Assembly: GCA_002396505.1 (NCBI GenBank)
Contig: DGYA01000071.1
Span: forward strand, 1-5,035
From: Cyanobacteria bacterium UBA5018
GTDB taxonomy: Bacteria > Cyanobacteriota > Cyanobacteriia > PCC-6307 > Cyanobiaceae
Length of the DNA stretch: 5,035 nt
Direction of reading: 5' to 3'
Part shown: positions 4,544-5,035 of the stretch, one piece after another
Position numbering within the stretch: the stretch's first letter is position 1
Layout: each line of letters starts with the position of its first letter
Notes under the pieces: generated by a model
The model's database searches: none
What the model was told of the DNA's origin: nothing
What the model saw: the letters and a program-made list of their open reading frames with translations, nothing else
Made by a program: the position numbers and the translations under genes

Positions 4544-4710
4544 TTAAAGGAGGCAGGTCGGAGGGCCATCCTGCCGTGGGGCCCGCCGGGACTGCGGGGA
4601 ATCGGTATAAATACTTAAACAGCTTGTCATTGCTGGAGTTTCAGCCCGTTGCGGGGCGGCTCACCTGGTGGTCCAGCATTGTTACGATCGCGCGGTATCC
4701 CGCTCTACTC
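4544..4710. promoter_or_regulatory. Divergent ycf4-psbD intergenic region with candidate psbD promoter and leader hairpins
   Basis: The 167-bp gap must carry both outward promoters. An AT-rich block at 4605-4618 contains TATAAA (4606-4611), a plausible -10 box for psbD about 100 nt before its start codon; no good -35 is seen at the right spacing. The same block could serve ycf4 on the other strand. The inferred psbD leader can form small hairpins: GCTG/CAGC (4632-4635, 4642-4645), or alternatively CCCG/CGGG (4645-4648, 4652-4655), and CACC/GGTG near 4662-4670. ACGATCGC occurs at 4684-4691 and again at 4714-4721 across the start codon. No Shine-Dalgarno precedes the psbD ATG. Confidence 0.5.
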
Positions 4711-5035
4711 ATGACGATCGCTGTAGGGCGCGCGCCACAACGGGGATGGTTCGACGTCCTCGATGACTGGCTAAAGCGCGACCGCTTCGTTTTTGTTGGC
4801 TGGTCCGGGTTGCTGCTGTTCCCCACCGCCTATCTGGCGCTTGGCGGCTGGCTCACCGGCACCACCTTCGCCACCTCCTGGTACACCCACGGCATCGCCA
4901 GTTCCTACCTGGAGGGCTGCAATTTCCTCACCGCCGCCGTCAGCACCCCCGCTGACGCCATGGGCCACAGCCTGCTGCTGCTCTGGGGCCCCGAGGCCCA
5001 GGGCGACTTTGTGCGCTGGGTTCAGCTGGGCGGCC
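4711..5035 (+). CDS. psbD: Photosystem II reaction centre protein D2, 5' part
   Basis: D2 pairs with D1 to form the photosystem II reaction centre in the thylakoid membrane, binding P680 chlorophyll, pheophytin, the first plastoquinone QA and the non-haem iron. Only the first 108 of about 352 residues are in the window. The sequence is unmistakable: MTIAVGRAP, GWFDVLDDWLKRDRFVF, GWSGLLLFP in the first membrane helix (about 29-50), TSWYTHGIASSYLEG, VSTPADAMGHSLLLLWGPE and QGDFVRW. The helices carrying the pigment, iron and quinone ligands lie beyond the edge. The start at ATG 4711 matches the conserved N-terminus. In cyanobacteria psbC normally follows and overlaps psbD; this cannot be seen here. 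No truncation or frameshift is apparent. Confidence 0.98.
   Translation, partial: MTIAVGRAPQRGWFDVLDDWLKRDRFVFVGWSGLLLFPTAYLALGGWLTGTTFATSWYTHGIASSYLEGCNFLTAAVSTPADAMGHSLLLLWGPEAQGDFVRWVQLGG

Noticed and set aside
4547..4554. AAAGGAGG, a perfect Shine-Dalgarno-like sequence on the plus strand
   Set aside because: No start codon at suitable spacing follows it; it lies just outside the divergent ycf4 start and is on the wrong strand for that gene.
4684..4721. HIP1 (GCGATCGC) sites
   Set aside because: Both occurrences are ACGATCGC, one base off the HIP1 octamer; I saw no exact HIP1 in the window.
4771..4968. Minus-strand frame antisense to psbD
   Set aside because: A shadow of the strongly conserved psbD coding sequence.

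Overview
The window comes from a GC-rich picocyanobacterium of the Synechococcus/Cyanobium type. The clearest marker is the 5' end of psbD (photosystem II D2) at the right edge, divergent from ycf4 (photosystem I assembly). I recall ilvH, a cyclophilin and ycf4 lying near psbD in this group, but could not check it here. The species cannot be named from this sequence.

Layout. (1) Positions 1-1085, minus strand: a Trm1-type tRNA guanine-N2 dimethyltransferase whose 3' end runs off the left edge. (2) Positions 1106-2119, plus strand: an alpha/beta hydrolase with a complete catalytic triad. Its likely GTG start is only 20 bp from the likely GTG start of trm1, and short tandem repeats lie on both sides of this junction. 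(3) Positions 2168-2698, plus strand: ilvH, 48 bp downstream and probably co-transcribed with the hydrolase. (4) A 41-bp convergent gap with overlapping inverted repeats. (5) Positions 2740-3450, minus strand: an exported, probably lipid-anchored cyclophilin. (6) Positions 3451-3976: a 526-bp AT-richer region without a recognisable conserved gene. (7) Positions 3977-4543, minus strand: ycf4. (8) A 167-bp divergent promoter region, then psbD on the plus strand from 4711.

The genes serve separate housekeeping roles: tRNA modification, branched-chain amino acid synthesis with valine feedback, lumenal or periplasmic protein folding, and assembly or structure of both photosystems. The hydrolase resembles the family that includes plant pheophytinase and chlorophyll dephytylase, so a pigment or lipid substrate is possible but unproven.

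The most unusual part is 3507-3945. It holds two arrays of a degenerate 15-bp tandem repeat (consensus near TAGCGAATACTCGTT). Each array is followed by a diverged copy of an 85-98 nt element. The first copy can fold as a closed 9-bp stem enclosing four small hairpins. Because 15 is a multiple of three, every frame through the arrays spells pentapeptide repeats. One plus frame shows mostly synonymous changes at several variable positions, and one minus-strand frame overlaps the cyclophilin start codon by ATGA. Whether this region is a repeat-protein locus, a structured RNA or a non-coding repeat island cannot be settled from one sequence.
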